DNA of 34,330 nucleotides from a virus: positions 1 to 34,330 of IMG/VR virus record IMGVR_UViG_3300020436_000003. The stretch is one strand, 5' to 3'. Positions within the stretch are counted from its first letter, which is position 1, and every line of letters starts with the position of its first letter. Shown piece after piece: positions 8,357 through 17,753 of this stretch. A model generated the notes under the pieces. That model saw nothing but the letters and a program-made list of their open reading frames with translations. It ran no database searches and was not told where the DNA came from. The translations under genes were made by a program, and so were the position numbers.

Positions 8357-10806
8357 TAAAACATTACCTCTGTTGTTATTGCTAAAATTCTAAATGGTAC
8401 AGGTACAGTTTGTGTAATTTGTACATTTGGCGTTTGTGTATAGCCAAGTGTATGTACATCTTTTTTTCCTGTATATCCTACCATTTGTAATCCATTATCA
8501 TTAAGTAATAAGTCATTTCCATTGATTTGTAAATTATATGTTTTAGATAATTCTAACACAGTTTTACCTATTTTTCTTGGATATCCATATGTTGAGCCTA
8601 GTCCTCTTATTGCTGTAGCAGAATCAACGGGCAATGTTTCTATATCTACTGTGTAATTTAATCCTATATCACAAGCAGATGCAGGTAATTGAAAATTTGC
8701 TACTCCATTAGTATCTACTGTTGCTGAACCATAATATCTTATATCGTCATCTTCTGAAGAACCTGATGTTGCGTGAACTATTTTTCCTCGTAAATCTGGA
8801 TCTGCATTAAGTCCGGTAAATACTCTACTTGTTGTAAATTCAACAACAGCATTATCTGAAGCAGAAACATTAACATCTACAATAATAATATATTCTCCTG
8901 ATGTACCTGTACTATTAACACTTTGTATTGTACACGCTATAGAATTTACTGTAAATTTTTCTCCTGTTGTTGGAGCGTTTGTAAAACCATCAACTACTAA
9001 TTGTTTTGTAGTTGTTACTGCACCATTTATTTTTGGTGCTCCGTGTGGTTGATATGAACCAGAAAGAACTTTTGTTATTGAGCAATCAGTAGGTATAGCA
9101 AATTGTGAATTAGATACTTGTTCTAAATAATATTTTGTAGCACCATTAACTGTTCGTTTCGTTACAATATATAAAAAGTTAGTTAAACCTGTAGCAGAAA
9201 TGTATGTTCCATCTGTTTCCCATATTGTCCATCCTGCTAATTTTTCTTGTCGTTGTGCTGAAAATACAGCAAGTGTGCCATCTCCATTTATAAACATCAT
9301 AAACTGTTCTGTTCTTTTACCACTAGCTTTAAGTATTGCAGAGTCTTGTGGATTATTAATAGCGTGTGGAGAAATAAATGTTAAAACTGTTGGTACATAA
9401 TCTTCTGTTGCTGTATTGTAAAAAAACTCTCTTACTGTTTTACCATTTGGTTGTACAAAAATTGCCGCACCATCAAATAATCTTGGCATACATACTTGCG
9501 TACAACCTAAATTAGATTGTCGTTCTATTCGTAAATCAGTAGGCGTTAGTGGTTTTCCAACTTGTGGTTTTAAATAAAATTCACCTGTAGCTGTAAATAT
9601 TTCTAAATGTTTACCGGCTACAATATGTCTTATTTCATTAATTTGATCGGATGAAATAGATATTTGAATACTATCTGTATCTTCTGCTTCACCTACATCA
9701 AAGTTAAAAAATTCAGAAGTTTTACTACCTGCTATAAAATCTGCTATTGCTCCACCTGCAAAAAACAATCTTTGTTGATGAAACTTGCAGGTATTTGGAT
9801 AACCATTGTATGCACTATAAACTTGTTCATCCCATTGTCTTGTCGGTGGGTGTCCAATAATTCTCATATTTGTACCCCCACCATCTGCTGAATCTCCTCC
9901 TGTATCAGAACTACTTGCTGTATAAGTATATCTATCGTCATCTAATACAGTAATAGTAAATGTGCCATTCAAATTACCTGCCGCTAATCCATTACCATCT
10001 TCATTTAATATAGACTCTGCACCTTCTACAGTAATACTTGCACCCGTTGCAAAGCCGTGTGCAGGATGCAATACTGTAACTGTACCACTACCTTCTTCAC
10101 TTTTTAAAGGATCATCATCTAATTCTATTCTTACATTTTTTTTTAATGTTCCTGTTGCCGTAGTAGCATTTGTATATGCTGTTATTTCTATTTCAGATCC
10201 GTGATACCTTATCCGTGTTCCTACCATACCGGACTCAAAATAGTCAGCACTTGTTGTTAATGTTACACCTGTTCCTGCAGTTGCGGTACTTATATCTAAA
10301 GTAATTTCATCATCTGCAAATTTAAAATATGGTTGATATACTTCATCATTATTTGTACTTGTTTTAAACGCAAATGCTGACAGAGTAAATGTAGTTGCAC
10401 TTGTTCTTTTAATAATTTGAGGCACAAATGTTTTGTGTGTAACAATCATAGTATCAGCTTGTTGTGTAAATGTAAGTTCGTACAATATACTTGTTGTCCA
10501 AGAACAACCTGTAAAACTTTGTAACAATGTACCATTTGAAGAAAAGATTTTAAGTTTTGTATTTTGAAAAGCTATTAAATATTCTTGATTTTCACTAAAT
10601 ATAAAATGTTCTAACCTAGTTTCTTCACCAAGATCGTATCTAAATACTGTACCCTGCCTTCTTTCTACAGGGCCTTGGTTTAAACAAAAAACATTTCTAG
10701 CTTTTTTTAATGATTGTTGATAAGCATCAATATCTGTACGGGTAATAAATGTTTCATCTACTTCACCTCGAGTAAAACTATTTTGATGAGTTCTTTGTAT
10801 AGCCAT
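8356..10806 (-). CDS. Tail tubular protein B (nozzle)
   Basis: An 816-residue, beta-rich protein. The start MAIQRTHQNSFTRGEVDE and the segment SLKKARNVFCLNQGPVERRQG (about residues 33-53) match the N-terminal pattern of phage tail nozzle proteins (F.gGevs ... a.N......G...rRpGt). Further on are a FHQQRLFFAGG motif and a SSDQINEIRHIVAGKHLEIFTATGEFYL region, both seen in marine podovirus tail tube B proteins. It would form the distal nozzle beneath the gp11-like ring. It follows tail tube A by 8 nt. Length is close to T7 gp12 (794 residues). A loop region rich in Thr/Asp/Gly around 250-310 may be an inserted immunoglobulin-like domain. Confidence 0.9.
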   Translation of the reverse strand: MAIQRTHQNSFTRGEVDETFITRTDIDAYQQSLKKARNVFCLNQGPVERRQGTVFRYDLGEETRLEHFIFSENQEYLIAFQNTKLKIFSSNGTLLQSFTGCSWTTSILYELTFTQQADTMIVTHKTFVPQIIKRTSATTFTLSAFAFKTSTNNDEVYQPYFKFADDEITLDISTATAGTGVTLTTSADYFESGMVGTRIRYHGSEIEITAYTNATTATGTLKKNVRIELDDDPLKSEEGSGTVTVLHPAHGFATGASITVEGAESILNEDGNGLAAGNLNGTFTITVLDDDRYTYTASSSDTGGDSADGGGTNMRIIGHPPTRQWDEQVYSAYNGYPNTCKFHQQRLFFAGGAIADFIAGSKTSEFFNFDVGEAEDTDSIQISISSDQINEIRHIVAGKHLEIFTATGEFYLKPQVGKPLTPTDLRIERQSNLGCTQVCMPRLFDGAAIFVQPNGKTVREFFYNTATEDYVPTVLTFISPHAINNPQDSAILKASGKRTEQFMMFINGDGTLAVFSAQRQEKLAGWTIWETDGTYISATGLTNFLYIVTKRTVNGATKYYLEQVSNSQFAIPTDCSITKVLSGSYQPHGAPKINGAVTTTKQLVVDGFTNAPTTGEKFTVNSIACTIQSVNSTGTSGEYIIIVDVNVSASDNAVVEFTTSRVFTGLNADPDLRGKIVHATSGSSEDDDIRYYGSATVDTNGVANFQLPASACDIGLNYTVDIETLPVDSATAIRGLGSTYGYPRKIGKTVLELSKTYNLQINGNDLLLNDNGLQMVGYTGKKDVHTLGYTQTPNVQITQTVPVPFRILAITTEVMF

Positions 10807-10814
10807 AAAACATT

Positions 10815-11426
10815 CTAACTCTCTGGTACAACTGCTGTTATACCACTAGCGGTTGCTCTATTACGTACTTCTATTAATAAACTTGTATTTAACTTTCTGC
10901 TAGTTTGTGTTTGTGATTCCATACTACGAGCAACAACTAATTGCTGTCTTGCTCTTTTTTCATATAATAAAGATAATTGATCATTTCTAGCTATAGCACC
11001 TGCAAATAAACTTGCTAATTCAAAAACTAATGCTTGTGTAAAATAATCTGGAAATTCTGATTCGTGTGGTTGATATGTATAATGACATACTACTGTGTCA
11101 TTAGTACCTGTATTTGTAAACAATTCTTCACCATATCTATCATATTTAATTACATTATCAGATACTGTTACTGTATGTATCAAAATAACATCATTAGGTA
11201 TTTGATATGCTGAATCCCATTTATCTAAAGGATCTGTTGCAAGTTTTGTAAGTTGTGCTTGTTTTGAGGCAAATCTCCATCTTGCTTTAGTAAGCATTGC
11301 TCTTAATGTTGTTTCATATAATTGATTAGCTACTTTACTTTCAACTGTATTGTCAGTAAATGATGCTATTAAATTTGCACCTATTAAGACTAATCCCTGA
11401 TTACATATATCTATTTTACTTGTCAT
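10815..11426 (-). CDS. Tail tubular protein A (adaptor/gatekeeper)
   Basis: A 203-residue protein, close in size to T7 gp11 (196). It shows the family layout: ICNQGLVLIGANLIASF at the start, then AMLTKARWRFASKQAQL, then DKWDSAYQIPNDVILIHTV, and a helical C-terminus with FELASLFAGAIARNDQLSLLYEKRA. It forms the ring joining portal and nozzle. It lies directly upstream of tail tube B and is separated from the preceding gene by a stable hairpin (11439-11456), so its expression relative to the capsid genes may be reduced. Confidence 0.9.
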   Translation of the reverse strand: MTSKIDICNQGLVLIGANLIASFTDNTVESKVANQLYETTLRAMLTKARWRFASKQAQLTKLATDPLDKWDSAYQIPNDVILIHTVTVSDNVIKYDRYGEELFTNTGTNDTVVCHYTYQPHESEFPDYFTQALVFELASLFAGAIARNDQLSLLYEKRARQQLVVARSMESQTQTSRKLNTSLLIEVRNRATASGITAVVPES

Positions 11427-11438
11427 AATTTAAATATC

Positions 11439-11456
11439 GGGGGAGTTTCCTCCCCC
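11439..11456 (-). terminator. GNRA-capped hairpin after the capsid genes, possible partial terminator
   Basis: Read on the minus strand this is a 7-bp stem GGGGGAG/CTCCCCC closed by GAAA, a GNRA tetraloop, followed by GATATTTAAATT, a poor U-tract. It sits in the only gap between the capsid/decoration genes and tail tube A. T7 has its main terminator at the equivalent place, after gene 10. A leaky terminator or a 3-prime-end stabiliser for the capsid mRNA are both possible. Confidence 0.6.
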
Positions 11457-11462
11457 AATACC

Positions 11463-11711
11463 TTATGTACCATTAATACAAGTAACTGTAGCCGCCGCTG
11501 TTGCACTTGATACAACAAGGACATCTACTGTTCTTGTGCCACCTGTAGACCCAACAGTAATGATTACATCATTCTGATGAAGTTGATTGGTAGCATTGTT
11601 AAAATATCCAGATCCTGCAATAGTACCTACAGCATCTGCAGAGTTGTAGAGATAAACATTCTGATCTCCACCACCTGCAATCTTTTTTAAGTTTGCTTGA
11701 GTAAAAGCCAT
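11463..11711 (-). CDS. Small capsid-associated protein, possible decoration protein
   Basis: An 82-residue protein starting MAFTQANLKKIAGGGDQNVYLY, with a beta-rich remainder. Small proteins with this opening lie directly after the major capsid gene in many marine podoviruses. The 10-nt spacing after the capsid stop and the following hairpin place it in the high-expression capsid cluster. A decoration or head-stabilising role is inferred from position only. Confidence 0.75.
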   Translation of the reverse strand: MAFTQANLKKIAGGGDQNVYLYNSADAVGTIAGSGYFNNATNQLHQNDVIITVGSTGGTRTVDVLVVSSATAAATVTCINGT

Positions 11712-11721
11712 TAGTTTTCTC

Positions 11722-12546
11722 CTATTCTGTTATTTGACATTCTATAGCACCATCATTGTCAATCATCACAGCACCCATAGACATATATGAAGTGATTAGA
11801 TTACTGACCTTTTCAGGAATATAGTTTACTTCAGTTCTGATATCAGCACCCATAGCAAGACCAACTGATGATCTATGCCACGCATGACAATCTCTTGTAG
11901 TACCAGAAAGTGATAATCCAGAGAATGAGAACCATAAAAATCCTAACCATCTCTTAGCCGTCATACCACCTGCATATGGTAATTCTTTTTCACCAATATA
12001 CTCTGCTCTTGAAAACTGATCTATTTGTAATAAATCAGCCCAACCTGCAGAAGATACAACAAAGTATCTCTGACCATCATCAGGCACATCTGCTTCACCA
12101 AATGCTTCGTAAACTGTAAGGGCTTTAGCAAGTGTTAATGCCGCAGACCCGTGTGCTACGTTGTTACTATTAGACCCTGCATCAAGTACATCAACAATAA
12201 GTTGATCTGTTTTTCTACCTAATGCCGCCGCCGCTGATTGAGAAAGCACTTGTCTTTCATCAATGTTAGTTTTCAACTCATCTAATCTATCAACATAATC
12301 TGCCGCATAGTAATCAGATAGAGTTACGTCAACTGTATTGTGCGTGATTTCCATAGTTGGAACATTAGCGTGTCTTGACTTTTCAGTCGCAGACCCTTTG
12401 CCCACTTTCTGGAATCTCGCTTGGTTGCCTTTTACATTATTAAGCTGTCTTACTGTATTTCTCAGTTTAGAACCCATACGTTGGTATGCCATATGTACTT
12501 CAGATTCAAACTGCTTAATAAAGGCAGTAGTAATGGAAGTTGCCAT
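11722..12546 (-). CDS. Major capsid protein
   Basis: A 274-residue protein. It follows the scaffold and gp13-like genes and has the look of short HK97-fold capsid proteins of marine podoviruses. The N-terminal helical arm (residues 1-40) is followed by TMEITHNTVDVTLSDYYAA and the helix VLSQSAAAALGRKTDQLIVDV (about 100-120). Then come an ADVPDDGQRYFVVSSAGWADLL segment, typical of capsid A-domains, and a C-terminal MGAVMIDNDGAIE strand. A strong ribosome-binding site (AGGAG, 12552-12556 on the minus strand) fits high expression. No N-terminal propeptide domain or protease gene is apparent. Confidence 0.88.
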   Translation of the reverse strand: MATSITTAFIKQFESEVHMAYQRMGSKLRNTVRQLNNVKGNQARFQKVGKGSATEKSRHANVPTMEITHNTVDVTLSDYYAADYVDRLDELKTNIDERQVLSQSAAAALGRKTDQLIVDVLDAGSNSNNVAHGSAALTLAKALTVYEAFGEADVPDDGQRYFVVSSAGWADLLQIDQFSRAEYIGEKELPYAGGMTAKRWLGFLWFSFSGLSLSGTTRDCHAWHRSSVGLAMGADIRTEVNYIPEKVSNLITSYMSMGAVMIDNDGAIECQITE

Positions 12547-12576
12547 TCCTATCTCCTAGTTAGTTAATATTACAGT

Positions 12577-13113
12577 TTATGAATTGTCCGTAGAATTCTG
12601 ATTAAGGGTTCTCCAACGTGGGCCACACACATCATCTATGGGTTCACCATTAAAACCTTTCGGTTCTAAATAAAAATACTTCATTTTTACGTTTTTGACA
12701 AGTACCTCTTGTTTATCTACTGTAAAACCCATATATTCTACCCATCTTAATGTCTTTTTTTGTTCAGCAGTAGCAAAATTACACAAGAATTTGTAATGAC
12801 TTGCTACATATTCAAATACTCTTTTTTGATTTTTAAGATAATGCCAAGACTTAAAAGGTTCATCAGTAGATAACCACCAAGCGGCGGCTTTTTCTGGTGT
12901 TTTATAATATGGACAACAACCAAACATTGCTACTACATTATGATTCTTATCGTAAACTGAAAAAGTAAATGTATTAGGTCTGTTTGCACGAAACGGATAG
13001 AGCAATGACCACAATGGATCACGACCTGTAACAGCTAATTCATATTTATCTAGTTGTCTTAGTTTAGGTGCAAGTTCAAAACAATCATCTGGGATTGCTA
13101 TGTCCATATACAT
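12577..13113 (-). CDS. T7 gp13-like internal core/assembly protein (acetyltransferase-like)
   Basis: A 178-residue protein. The layout resembles the T7 gp13 family (DUF2833): CFELAPKLRQLDKYELAVTGRDPLWSL at the N-terminus, a FSVYDKNHNVVAMFGCCPY strand pair, WWLSTDEP (about 77-84), and a C-terminal LRWVEYMGFTVD segment. The last is reminiscent of GNAT-like folds (..G.k.e...GF). It lies between scaffold and capsid genes rather than next to gp14-like genes as in T7. It probably has a structural or assembly role, and catalytic activity is unproven. The start overlaps the scaffold stop by 1 nt. Confidence 0.68.
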   Translation of the reverse strand: MYMDIAIPDDCFELAPKLRQLDKYELAVTGRDPLWSLLYPFRANRPNTFTFSVYDKNHNVVAMFGCCPYYKTPEKAAAWWLSTDEPFKSWHYLKNQKRVFEYVASHYKFLCNFATAEQKKTLRWVEYMGFTVDKQEVLVKNVKMKYFYLEPKGFNGEPIDDVCGPRWRTLNQNSTDNS

Positions 13114-13892
13114 TATCTATATAACCTAGCAAAAGCATCATCTACTCTTTTAACAAAAGATTCATCTCTTTCTCTTGGATCAAAATATCTTGGATCTTTC
13201 ATCATAGACCTTACATCTTCTAATGATAATTTATTAACAGGTTCTGTCTGTACAGATGATTCAATATTTTGACGTTGCATTGCCATTATTCTTTCTATAA
13301 CTTCTATACCTTCTGCCGTTTGACCAAGTGTGCCTGAAATAAGATCAGATTGGTCTGGTGAAAAAGCTGTTGACACAAAACTATCTATTGCATCTAATCT
13401 TGCGTTTGCGTTTTCTCCAAGTTTTTGTACTTCTGCATCATAATCAGGAACAGAATTTAAAAAATTATCTACATATTTATTTACACCATCTTCATACATT
13501 TCTTGTGTATAGGCATTTTCAGAACAATGTTTATTCCACCAATCAAACATTGGATTTTCTACTACCATTGTTTCTGTAACACCATCAGGTAATGGTGGAA
13601 GAGTGTATTCTTCGGGTGCTTCACCTATAGCTTCTTCAGATAATTCGTTAATAATTTCATCTCTAAGTTCATCTTTTTTTCCTCCAACAAACTTTTCTAA
13701 CTCAGTATATCCTTTCTCTAATTCTTCTTGTGAATTAAATTTACCTAGGATAGGGGGTTCTGTATAATCTTTTTCTTCAGATGTTTCACGTGGAACATTT
13801 TGCTCTTCTACAATAGGTTGTGTTTCTTCAGCTTTAGGTTCTGCTTGTGGTTGTGTTTCTTCAGCTTGTGTATTTTCATTTTCATCTGACAT
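13113..13892 (-). CDS. Capsid scaffolding protein
   Basis: A 259-residue, very acidic protein. The first 45 residues are almost only Glu, Gln, Pro and Thr. Next comes PPILGKFNSQEELEKGYTELEKFVG (about 46-70), the motif seen in many podovirus scaffolds, then helical segments and a basic C-terminus ending DDAFARLYR, the expected capsid-binding end. It lies between portal and capsid genes, the standard place for a scaffold. It would fill the procapsid and leave before DNA packaging. Confidence 0.87.
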   Translation of the reverse strand: MSDENENTQAEETQPQAEPKAEETQPIVEEQNVPRETSEEKDYTEPPILGKFNSQEELEKGYTELEKFVGGKKDELRDEIINELSEEAIGEAPEEYTLPPLPDGVTETMVVENPMFDWWNKHCSENAYTQEMYEDGVNKYVDNFLNSVPDYDAEVQKLGENANARLDAIDSFVSTAFSPDQSDLISGTLGQTAEGIEVIERIMAMQRQNIESSVQTEPVNKLSLEDVRSMMKDPRYFDPRERDESFVKRVDDAFARLYR

Positions 13893-14172
13893 CTTTTTTC
13901 TCCTGTACTATTCGTTGACTTCTGCCTTTATTGACACGCCGTTGTATTAACCCAACTATATATCGTTGTCCTTCTAAGTGTCTTAATGCAGAGTCTGATA
14001 TTTCTGAACCTGCAACGGACTCAATAGTAATTTGTTTTAGATATCTTAGTATTTCTTGTGCATTTTCTTGTTTAAATACACTTTCAAAAAGAGTATTCAA
14101 CAGTTGTTCCTGTTGTGTATCTCGTTCAAAGTTATCTAATCCCAATATACGATTAGGCTTTGTTTGTTTCAT
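13882..14172 (-). CDS. Small protein of unknown function in the head gene cluster
   Basis: A 96-residue, mostly helical protein placed between portal and scaffold. The C-terminal part ISDSALRHLEGQRYIVGLIQRRV resembles the end of Bbp19-like small phage structural proteins (..Gqr.vv..i...). The first 50 residues are polar. It overlaps the scaffold start by 11 nt, suggesting coupling. A virion or assembly role is likely from position, but the family is not firmly recognised. Confidence 0.72.
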   Translation of the reverse strand: MKQTKPNRILGLDNFERDTQQEQLLNTLFESVFKQENAQEILRYLKQITIESVAGSEISDSALRHLEGQRYIVGLIQRRVNKGRSQRIVQEKKDVR

Positions 14173-14203
14173 ACTACATTTATATACATTAATTTATAAG
14201 AAA

Positions 14204-15808
14204 TCAACTATAGACTTTTTGAGTTGCTTCAAGAACATCTTTTGGTGCCATTCCTGCCTGTTGTCCTGTCTGCATTATTTGTCCTATTTGTTGAGCAGCT
14301 TCTTGCATTTCTTCATCTGATCTAATTAATTCTTCAGGAACTCCAAGTTTTTTAGCTACAAACTTAGCTAATTCTTGTTGTTTTATAAGTACATTAGATA
14401 ACTGTGGGCCAAGTCTTGCTTGTAATAAAGCAACAAATCTATCTATAGTTGCAATATCTTGTTGATTCTGTGCTTGTGCTAGTGGGGATGATGATTTAAC
14501 TTTTATTTCTCTACCATTTATTACAGGTATTTTAATTCTGCCTTGTTTTTTTAATATATATACAACTCTTTGAAGTACAGGTGTTACTAATTCTGCTTGT
14601 AATCTACCAAACGCCGCACCTATTTGACGAGAAAGGTCAGCCATTCTTTCTGCTACTTCTGTAGCTGACATAGGGGTTTTTTCATTTGGTGTTCCTAACA
14701 TATCATTATACAATGCTTTTTTAATATTTGTTCTCATATCTTTTACTACTAAATCAGATACTTGAAAATTACCTGCAGGTTGTACAGGTGTCAAACCACT
14801 ACTACCAACTGCTTTTGGAATAATTGTTCCGGGAATTAGTTGTATATTATCAACATTTATAACACCATCATCTTCAACTTGATACATACCAGAAATTGCC
14901 ATTTGTGCATTTTCAAGTATTAGTTCAATTACCAAGTTTGCTGTTTTAATTGCAGGTAAAGCTAGTTGTAGTGGGCCTCTACCATATACTTCTCCTGCAC
15001 ATTTACTCCATCTATATACAATAAATGGATTTGATCCAACACCCTTAAATGTATCTTCAAATAATTCAGCTTGATACATTTCAGAAATTACACAAAATTT
15101 ATATATTTCGTTTTTTGTATCATCATAATCTCTATAAACAACTTCAATGACTTTACAATCTTTCTCTGGATTGTTCATCATATCTTCTTTCATACGTTCA
15201 GGTAATACTGCTTTTGGATAAGCAACAAGTAATTGTTTATGTTTTATTAATCTTTCTCTAAATACGTGATCAATTTTATCATCATAACCTGCATCTAATA
15301 ATACTTGTGGTAATGGAATAGATTTAAATCTAACAGGTTGAATAGCATCACCTTCTTCAACAAGCAATACTCCTGTGCCTACAGCACAATCTAAAAAGGT
15401 TTCGTGTACTTCTTGAGAAAAATTAGAGTTTTGTAATACTTCAAAAACATACTCTGTTACAGTATCTAATACTTCATTAACATCTTTTTGATCTTCTTTA
15501 GGTATTTCAGAACCTGCAACAAAGTCTGCCCATCTTGCATAGTTTGGCACTATGCCAGACTGTAAACGAGATGCAAATTCTTGTACTCCAACTACAGCAG
15601 TTTCATCAAATATTCTTTCACTTCTTCTTTTTGCTATACTTTCTGAATAAAACGATTCTCTTTGTGGAAGAGCATATTCATAACAATCTTCAAACACAGG
15701 ATTCCATTGATCCTTAATTGCTTTAGCTTTTCTATATCTAGCCAATACTTGATTAACCTTTGAAGCAGATAAATCTACTGCAACCTGTGGTTTAACATCT
15801 ACGACCAT
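14204..15808 (-). CDS. Portal protein (T7-like head-tail connector)
   Basis: A 534-residue protein, close to T7 gp8 (536). Family signatures are the helical start with WNPVFEDCYEYALPQRESFY (about 36-55), KRRSERIFDETAVVGVQEFASRLQSGIVP (60-90), YGRGPLQLALPAIKTANLV (about 273-291) and TPMSATEVAERMADLSRQIGAAFGRLQAEL (about 383-412). The last forms the helical crown/stem region of head-tail connectors. It forms the dodecameric portal through which TerL packages DNA. The C-terminal 30 residues are Gln/Met-rich. It abuts the 86-residue gene upstream. Confidence 0.93.
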   Translation of the reverse strand: MVVDVKPQVAVDLSASKVNQVLARYRKAKAIKDQWNPVFEDCYEYALPQRESFYSESIAKRRSERIFDETAVVGVQEFASRLQSGIVPNYARWADFVAGSEIPKEDQKDVNEVLDTVTEYVFEVLQNSNFSQEVHETFLDCAVGTGVLLVEEGDAIQPVRFKSIPLPQVLLDAGYDDKIDHVFRERLIKHKQLLVAYPKAVLPERMKEDMMNNPEKDCKVIEVVYRDYDDTKNEIYKFCVISEMYQAELFEDTFKGVGSNPFIVYRWSKCAGEVYGRGPLQLALPAIKTANLVIELILENAQMAISGMYQVEDDGVINVDNIQLIPGTIIPKAVGSSGLTPVQPAGNFQVSDLVVKDMRTNIKKALYNDMLGTPNEKTPMSATEVAERMADLSRQIGAAFGRLQAELVTPVLQRVVYILKKQGRIKIPVINGREIKVKSSSPLAQAQNQQDIATIDRFVALLQARLGPQLSNVLIKQQELAKFVAKKLGVPEELIRSDEEMQEAAQQIGQIMQTGQQAGMAPKDVLEATQKVYS

Positions 15809-16069
15809 TTATACTCCAAGAGTATTTTTAGTTTGCAACTCACCAGACACCATAAATCCTTGTCCTCCTTTTCTACCAGAGAGCAATGATCTTCTACCCC
15901 TTTTCCCTGACAATGCGGCAACACTTTCTTGATATTGCTCATCTTTTAATTTTGCTTTTTCAGCAAGTTCGTTTTGACGAGCTTCTATTCTTTGTTGACG
16001 CAATGTTTTTTCATAAGGACTAGGTGGTGGTGGTGGTGGTGGGCTGTATCCGCCTCCGCCTCCGCACAT
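15809..16069 (-). CDS. Gly/Pro-rich small protein between TerL and portal
   Basis: An 86-residue protein. The N-terminus is low complexity (MCGGGGGY then a seven-proline run). A charged helix covers residues 18-55, and a conserved-looking GRRSLLSGRKGGQGF motif lies at about 58-72. Proteins with this architecture sit in the terminase-portal interval of many marine podoviruses and siphoviruses. Function is unknown. A head-assembly or packaging accessory role is inferred from position. It is separated from TerL by 3 nt and from portal by none. Confidence 0.75.
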   Translation of the reverse strand: MCGGGGGYSPPPPPPPSPYEKTLRQQRIEARQNELAEKAKLKDEQYQESVAALSGKRGRRSLLSGRKGGQGFMVSGELQTKNTLGV

Positions 16070-16072
16070 AGT

Positions 16073-17578
16073 TTACCTCCTTCTTTCATAGATATCTCTA
16101 GGTTTTCCACTAAAAACATCAAAATTACGTTTCGCTATTATAGGTTTACTATATTTCGTGCCAATCGTCAACGACCTACCTTCACCTGCACCTAATAATA
16201 AATATTGAAGTGCATCGTGAATATGTGAAAATCTGTTTTTATTTGGGCGTTCATCATAGCGTTCACCTGATACTTGAAGTCGTCTATAATGATAACCACC
16301 TGCAAATCCTCTAATTAAATTAATACAACTTTTATCTATAAGAATACCAGATTCACCATCTACCATTCTTGTTAATGTAGCATTTACACTTTCTAATCTT
16401 ATTAAAACATCATTACTTGGTGCGGGTCGGGCAGTTATACCTTTACCTCTTAATATTTGAAAAGGTGTGTTTTCATCTGTTTGCACTCTATGATCACCGG
16501 CAGGATCGCCAAATATATAAAATGGTCTAGGGTGATACTTTGCCATAGATTGTTTCATTAAGTCAGAAAACTTTACTATACCCATATCTTCAGCTACAAG
16601 TTCTTCTAATACTATCCATCTTGTTCTTATTTTTTGTGCAAATACACAGGCGGGAGTTAATCCAAAATCTATACCCATATAGATTGGTAAGGATTCGGCA
16701 ATAGCTAATTCACCTTTAGCTACGTGTACATCTTGTCTAAATGCTTCATAAACAGGTTTGCCATCTTCTACCTGCCCAAGTTTATTTAATACATATACAT
16801 CTATCCACGATTTTGTTTTTCCTCTAATTATATTTCTATAATAATTTTGTGTAAGGTTGTTTTGATTCTCAGATTGATTATAATTTTTATATTCAACCAC
16901 CTGATTGTTTTTATCTTTAACTTCCTCCATAGCAGGTGGTTGATTAAAAAATTTCCAGTTATCTGGTTTAATCAGCATCTTTGCTTCTTGTTTACTAATA
17001 TAGTCAGGTATAATAGTTTCACCTGCCATTATTGCCCACCAATGATCGGTATCTGGTGGGTTGGTATCGCAAACGACACCATACCATGTTGGGCCACCAT
17101 CACGCATAGATGGAAAACGACCAACACGCATAGAACAAGCATCAACGATACTTTTAGGAATCTCTCGTGCCTCATTTATCCATACCCCCGTTAATTCAAG
17201 AGATAACAGTTTCTTTACATCTTCTGGTCTATCAAGAGCCAAAAAGATTACCTCACAGTCAATATCTCCCTTTTTTAGTTTATGTGTGTAAGGTACACTC
17301 CAAGTAAAACCACCCCAATCTTCTTCGGGAAACCAATCTAGCCAAGTCTTAATTGTGGTTGTTTTAAGCTGTGGATTTGTGTTACGAATAACTGCCCAAC
17401 GGGATTTACGTATTCCTTCTTCATTTGGTTTTTGTGATATGGCTCGTTTTATTATTTCAATACAACAAGCAACAGATTTACCACTTCCTACAGGGCCACG
17501 TATTCCTCTGAAGAAAGTATCATTTTTAAGAAATTCTTTTAGTACCTGTCCATCAGGTTTATAATTTAGTGATGCCAT
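16073..17578 (-). CDS. Terminase large subunit (packaging ATPase/nuclease)
   Basis: A 501-residue protein. The Walker A motif GPVGSGKS is at residues 28-35. Walker B is GVWINEA at 131-137, with Asn-Glu in place of the common Asp-Glu. A coupling motif GVVCDTNPP is at about 167-175. The RNase H-like nuclease domain follows, with candidate metal ligands Asp304 (MGIDFG), Asp358 (FGDPAG) and His454-Asp455 (SHIHDAL). It acts with the portal to pump and cut DNA. TerS lies almost 4 kb upstream with many small genes between, an unusual spacing. The start overlaps the stop of 17559-17753 by 20 nt. Confidence 0.94.
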   Translation of the reverse strand: MASLNYKPDGQVLKEFLKNDTFFRGIRGPVGSGKSVACCIEIIKRAISQKPNEEGIRKSRWAVIRNTNPQLKTTTIKTWLDWFPEEDWGGFTWSVPYTHKLKKGDIDCEVIFLALDRPEDVKKLLSLELTGVWINEAREIPKSIVDACSMRVGRFPSMRDGGPTWYGVVCDTNPPDTDHWWAIMAGETIIPDYISKQEAKMLIKPDNWKFFNQPPAMEEVKDKNNQVVEYKNYNQSENQNNLTQNYYRNIIRGKTKSWIDVYVLNKLGQVEDGKPVYEAFRQDVHVAKGELAIAESLPIYMGIDFGLTPACVFAQKIRTRWIVLEELVAEDMGIVKFSDLMKQSMAKYHPRPFYIFGDPAGDHRVQTDENTPFQILRGKGITARPAPSNDVLIRLESVNATLTRMVDGESGILIDKSCINLIRGFAGGYHYRRLQVSGERYDERPNKNRFSHIHDALQYLLLGAGEGRSLTIGTKYSKPIIAKRNFDVFSGKPRDIYERRR

Positions 17579-17753
17579 AATTAACCGCTAGTTCATATAA
17601 TTTTTCTCTAGCTTGTTCAGATAGAGATTCTATAATTCTATCAGCTTCGTGGTTTGTTACCATCTCTTTTGGATAATGTTTCATATGTTGTGATTTAACA
17701 ACAGTACGTAGTGTGTCTATTTCTCTTATTGAATACTTTGTAAATATTGTCAT
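17559..17753 (-). CDS. Small protein of unknown function upstream of TerL
   Basis: A 64-residue protein, MTIFTKYSIREIDTLRTVV at the start and ESLSEQAREKLYELAVNYG near the end, predicted to be two or three helices. It is the least basic member of the cassette between the terminase subunits. It overlaps TerL by 20 nt and the upstream gene by 1 nt, so translational coupling is likely. The product is not recognised. Confidence 0.7.
   Translation of the reverse strand: MTIFTKYSIREIDTLRTVVKSQHMKHYPKEMVTNHEADRIIESLSEQAREKLYELAVNYGITKL

Noticed and set aside
13931-14320. 129-codon plus-strand open frame opposite portal and the 96-residue gene
   Set aside because: It is Cys/Leu/Phe-rich, typical of the antisense of AT-rich coding DNA, has no ribosome site, and covers two well-supported minus-strand genes.
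16073-17578. Asn in place of Asp in the TerL Walker B motif as a sign of inactivation
   Set aside because: The catalytic Glu is kept, and I-N-E-A-type Walker B motifs occur in other podovirus terminases. All nuclease motifs are intact.
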